A DNA stretch of 9,083 bases. It comes from CAZVIK01 sp964627045. Its GTDB lineage: Bacteria > Acidobacteriota > Terriglobia > Bryobacterales > Bryobacteraceae. The notes below the pieces were generated by a model. That model was not told where the DNA came from. It made no database searches and saw only the letters and a program-made list of their open reading frames with translations. The stretch spans positions 1 to 9,083 of the forward strand of contig CAZVIK010000169.1 in assembly GCA_964627045.1 (NCBI GenBank), written 5' to 3'. The position numbers were made by a program, and so were the translations under genes. Positions 7,043-9,083 of this stretch are shown piece after piece (within the stretch, counting starts at the first letter, position 1; every line of letters begins with the position of its first letter).

Positions 7043-7152
7043 GGCTCTTCCTCAGACTAGCGTAAAACAAGCAGGCAATCGAGTCTCCGCCCGATGCCAG
7101 GCGGCCGAATTCCACTCCAGAGCCCGGCACGGCGGAAGGCGTCCAGTTCCCC

Positions 7153-8586
7153 TCACCGCGGATTTCGGGGAGCCTTCGCCGCAGCTCTGGACGGCCGCTG
7201 CGCTTCCAGGACCAGCCGGAATCGCTCGGCTTGAAGGCGGTGGCCGAGCAGCCTTGTCAGCACCTCCTCGGCCGTGCCGTCCATCGGCCGGACCGCTTCG
7301 TAGCGAACCCGGACCAGGGTCTCTTCAGGCGAGAAGCCGATCTCGTAACCCAGCAGCCGGGCTGTGTCCTCGGGCCACACTTCCTTGAGTAGAGGCTCCA
7401 GCCGCCCGACGAGTTCCGCCTGGATCGAGGCGATCGTCTGCGGCGCCGGCTCCGGCGGCGGAGGGCGTAACCGGTCGCGGAGCGAAGCCAATTCTTCTTC
7501 GCTGGCGACTTTGCGGACCTGCACGGTGGTCTCCTTCCCGGTGCGCCGCATGATCAACCCCTCGGCGGCGCGAACCCTCTCTTGCGGGATCGCTGAAGCG
7601 ACGACAAGGTGAACCGCGATGCGATTCGGCTCCAGGTCCACCCGTTGGGTGAGCAGCGCGTCGGCGGGTCCCAGGGACCGCACGGCCTCGCGCACCGCGC
7701 CCCGGCTTACGGTTTCGTCGCGAAGTTGGTAGAGAGACCGGCGGAGAGGGAAGAACAGCAAGACCAGGCAGACCAGCAGCATCGTGATGCGCCAACGCAG
7801 GTGCCCGATGTCCCCCAGCGACTTGCTCAGTCTGGTCTTCTCGAGAAACTCGTACAGCCGGTCCGGCGCGGCCTGTTCCCAGGCGGCGTAGGCGATCTTC
7901 ATTCGCACGTCGGGCGAATCCATCCGAACCAGGTAGAAGACCAGGAACGCGCTGGCGATGATCGCCGCCAGGTTGGTCAGGAACAATAGGCCGGCTCCGG
8001 AAATGATCGCCCAGTTCATCCCGCTTCCCACCCCGAAGCCGACCGTACACAACGGCGGCATGAGCGCGACCGCGACCGCGACGCCCGGCAGGGCCGTCAC
8101 TCCACCTCCGCCGCCGCCACGGCAGACCACAATCGAGCCGGCCAGCCCGGAGAACAACGCTACTCCCAGGTCCAGCAGGTTCGGTTGCGTCCGTGCCAAA
8201 ATCTCCGTCGTCGGCGAATGGAAGGGCAGCAGCCACACCAGGAACGCCGAGAAAATGACGGCGGCGATCATGCTGACGACCAGGCTCATCAGCGACTTGA
8301 TGCCCAAGTACAGGTCCGACGCCGCCAGCGCCAACCCTGCCGCCAGAATTGGGCCCATCAGCGGAGAGATCAACATCGCGCCGATGACGACAGCGGGGCT
8401 GCTCAGAACCAGCCCCAGCGTCGCGATGCCCGCCGACAGTAACAACTCCAGCCCGTAGTTCAGGCTCACGATCTCCGCGGACCTGTAGACCTGCATGTAG
8501 ACGGCTGGCTTCGACTTGCCATCCACCTGAAGCAGGCTTTCGAGCCTCTCACGCAGCGATGCCGGAGCGGTTCCCATAGCCGCCAT
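7153..8586 (-). CDS. DUF389 family membrane protein
   Basis: A 477-residue integral membrane protein of the DUF389 (TIGR00341-like) family, whose function is not established. The family hallmark SPAVVIGAMLISPLMGPI is at 63-80, with further helices at about 98-120, 136-155, 165-185, 192-220 and 265-280. The conserved GVAVAVALMPPL is at 168-179. After the last helix comes a soluble C-terminal region of ~190 residues with two apparent alpha/beta repeats (VDLEPNRIAVHLVVAS, and IGFSPEETLVRVRYEA) separated by a Pro-rich linker (RPPPPEPAP). A run of six glycines (157-162) precedes the conserved GVA block. The start could be ATG 8586 or ATG 8577 (MGTAPAS). Neither has a good Shine-Dalgarno. The gap to the downstream kinase-like gene is 110 bp, so a shared transcript is possible but not shown. 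Confidence 0.9.
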   Translation of the reverse strand: MAAMGTAPASLRERLESLLQVDGKSKPAVYMQVYRSAEIVSLNYGLELLLSAGIATLGLVLSSPAVVIGAMLISPLMGPILAAGLALAASDLYLGIKSLMSLVVSMIAAVIFSAFLVWLLPFHSPTTEILARTQPNLLDLGVALFSGLAGSIVVCRGGGGGGVTALPGVAVAVALMPPLCTVGFGVGSGMNWAIISGAGLLFLTNLAAIIASAFLVFYLVRMDSPDVRMKIAYAAWEQAAPDRLYEFLEKTRLSKSLGDIGHLRWRITMLLVCLVLLFFPLRRSLYQLRDETVSRGAVREAVRSLGPADALLTQRVDLEPNRIAVHLVVASAIPQERVRAAEGLIMRRTGKETTVQVRKVASEEELASLRDRLRPPPPEPAPQTIASIQAELVGRLEPLLKEVWPEDTARLLGYEIGFSPEETLVRVRYEAVRPMDGTAEEVLTRLLGHRLQAERFRLVLEAQRPSRAAAKAPRNPR

Positions 8587-8598
8587 TCTAGCCCGTAT

Positions 8599-8623
8599 GC
8601 CTCACGCCGATTCGTGGTGAGGC
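8599..8623 (-). repeat. Inverted repeat upstream of the DUF389 gene
   Basis: GCCTCAC (8599-8605) and GTGAGGC (8617-8623) form a perfect 7-bp stem with an 11-nt loop. The repeat lies between the comM remnant stop and the DUF389 start. A smaller GGCGC/GCGCC stem (8621-8625 and 8631-8635) partly overlaps it. No T-run follows on the minus strand. It may be the old 3' structure of comM, a leader hairpin for DUF389, or a regulator site. Confidence 0.35.
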
Positions 8624-8669
8624 GCGGCAGGCGCCGGTGGACAATAGGCAAACCGTGGCAGTGACGGTC

Positions 8670-8807
8670 TCAGCTCCAGTAGTTGCGGTCCAGGCTTCTG
8701 TACTGCACAGCCTCGGTGAGGAGCTTGGCTGTGACCGGGGGCGATCCGCTCAGATCGGCGATGGTGCGGGACACCTTCACGAAGCGGCCGCGGACACGTG
8801 CGGAGTT
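8670..8807 (-). pseudogene. comM: C-terminal remnant of ComM/YifB (Mg-chelatase-like AAA+ protein)
   Basis: The minus-strand frame ending at TGA 8670 encodes NSARVRGRFVKVSRTIADL, GS, then LTEAVQYRSLDRNYWS. This matches the end of ComM/YifB proteins, whose usual form is SARAYDRILKVARTIADLAGS...EAIQYRSLDR. ComM is a ~500-residue hexameric helicase that helps branch migration during natural transformation. Only the last ~44 residues are present. Upstream in the same frame (codons from 8909) the peptide is unrelated, and the other minus-strand frames there show no ComM sequence. The native stop is intact and the fragment is well conserved, so truncation looks recent relative to decay. There is no plausible start codon or ribosome site, so it is probably not expressed as such. 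The cut lies within the -35 element of the gene transcribed the other way. Confidence 0.7.
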
Positions 8808-8833
8808 GCGGCAGATTAAGATCTTTATATAAT
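8806..8833 (+). promoter_or_regulatory. Promoter for the right-hand secreted-protein gene
   Basis: A perfect -10 box, TATAAT (8828-8833), lies 16 bp from a partial -35 box, TTGCGG (8806-8811). It sits in an AT-rich patch within GC-rich DNA. The 8-bp palindrome AAGATCTT (8818-8825) falls in the spacer and could be an operator half. The predicted start near 8840 leaves a leader of about 56 nt before the ATG at 8896. The -35 box overlaps the edge of the comM remnant. Confidence 0.55.
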
Positions 8834-8837
8834 CATG

Positions 8838-8869
8838 GCGGGGCAACTGCCGTGCAGCGGCGGCCCCGC
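8838..8869 (+). other. Leader hairpin in the 5' UTR of the secreted-protein gene
   Basis: GCGGGGC (8838-8844) pairs perfectly with GCCCCGC (8863-8869). Inside the loop, CTGC-CGT-GCAG (8847-8857) makes a second 4-bp stem. The hairpin starts at about the predicted transcription start and ends 16 nt before the GGAGG. A 5'-terminal stem of this kind can protect an mRNA or modulate translation. No known riboswitch class is recognised. Confidence 0.4.
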
Positions 8870-8895
8870 AAACGGAGTTGTCTGTGGAGGCGCAC

Positions 8896-9083
8896 ATGTC
8901 AAAACGCATGAAGGCAGTGAGCTTTGTGGCATTGATCGGCCTGCTAGTCGCAGGCCCGGCGTCGGCGCTCGCGTCTGTCGACTGCGACAGTGGCGGAGAC
9001 CTGCAAGCCGCGAACTACGACCTGGACCCGTTGTTTGGCAAAAAGAAAACATTTAATGTAACATCCAAAACAAAAAACACAAA
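8896..9083 (+). CDS. Small secreted protein of unknown function (partial, runs off right edge)
   Basis: The frame opens at ATG 8896 with GGAGG (8886-8890) 5 nt upstream and stays open to the window end (62 codons plus 2 bases). It begins with a classical Sec signal peptide: SKRMK, then a hydrophobic core SFVALIGLLVAG (9-20), then a PASALA cleavage motif (likely after A26 or nearby). The mature part begins SVDCDSGGDLQAANYDLDP and then becomes Lys/Thr/Asn-rich (KKKTFNVTSKTKNT, 49-62). The protein is therefore exported. No domain is recognisable in the visible part. The last 44 bases are very A-rich, unlike all neighbours. It has its own promoter and leader. It could be a short exported protein or the start of a larger one; neither can be decided here. 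Confidence 0.75.
   Translation, partial: MSKRMKAVSFVALIGLLVAGPASALASVDCDSGGDLQAANYDLDPLFGKKKTFNVTSKTKNT

Noticed and set aside
7043..7152. Promoter or terminator in the 110-bp gap between DUF389 and the kinase-like gene
   Set aside because: Only weak hexamers (TTGCCT, TACGCT) at poor spacing and no hairpin with a T-run. Nothing I can support.
8585..8590. TAGAAT on the minus strand as a -10 box for a leaderless DUF389 transcript starting at ATG 8577
   Set aside because: No acceptable -35 element at the proper distance, and the hexamer overlaps the alternative ATG 8586.
8670..8909. The 79-codon minus-strand frame as an intact small gene
   Set aside because: Only its last ~44 codons resemble ComM. 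The first part is antisense to the promoter, leader and signal peptide start of the plus-strand gene.
8806..9083. Tn7-like or other transposon end at the comM junction
   Set aside because: I could not find terminal repeats, a target duplication or a transposase within the window, so no mobile element is annotated.

Overview
The window is GC-rich (apart from its last ~44 bases), densely coded DNA with no tRNA, rRNA, CRISPR array or transposase that I can see. The gene mix suggests an Acidobacteriota genome of the Bryobacterales/Solibacter type. This mix includes a Tat-exported sugar-isomerase-like TIM barrel protein, a kinase-like domain fused to a TonB C-terminal domain, a membrane zinc-ribbon protein and a DUF389 protein. 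The assignment is an inference from gene content and composition, not from a marker gene.

Left part (1-2687): a minus-strand ABC uptake operon. It consists of a polyol-type (sorbitol/mannitol, SmoE-like) solute-binding protein followed, with a 4-base stop/start overlap, by the first permease, which runs off the left edge. A zinc-dependent medium-chain dehydrogenase of the sorbitol/threonine dehydrogenase type is transcribed divergently from a 55-bp gap. The pair suggests uptake and oxidation of a polyol. The dehydrogenase is followed on the plus strand by a zinc-ribbon/transmembrane protein (2720-3568) of unknown role.

Middle (3572-8586): four minus-strand genes in a row. In transcription order they are a DUF389 membrane protein, a degenerate kinase (pseudokinase)-TM-TonB_C fusion, a Tat-exported TIM barrel protein and a membrane-anchored metallophosphoesterase. 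A possible 27-codon leader ORF lies just ahead of the last one. The gaps are 52-128 bp, so they may or may not form a single transcript. The metallophosphoesterase meets the zinc-ribbon gene tail to tail with a 3-bp gap.

Right end (8587-9083): the most unusual part. A minus-strand fragment matches only the last ~44 residues of the ComM/YifB AAA+ protein and keeps its stop codon. It is cut off where a strong-looking plus-strand promoter, a hairpin leader and the start of a small secreted protein begin. That gene's reading frame runs into a very A-rich stretch at the window edge. This looks like a rearrangement or insertion boundary at comM.

Most interesting points: the truncated comM junction, the pseudokinase-TonB fusion with all three catalytic motifs lost, and the possible small coupled ORF before the metallophosphoesterase. 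I cannot demonstrate a wholly new multi-gene system from this window alone.
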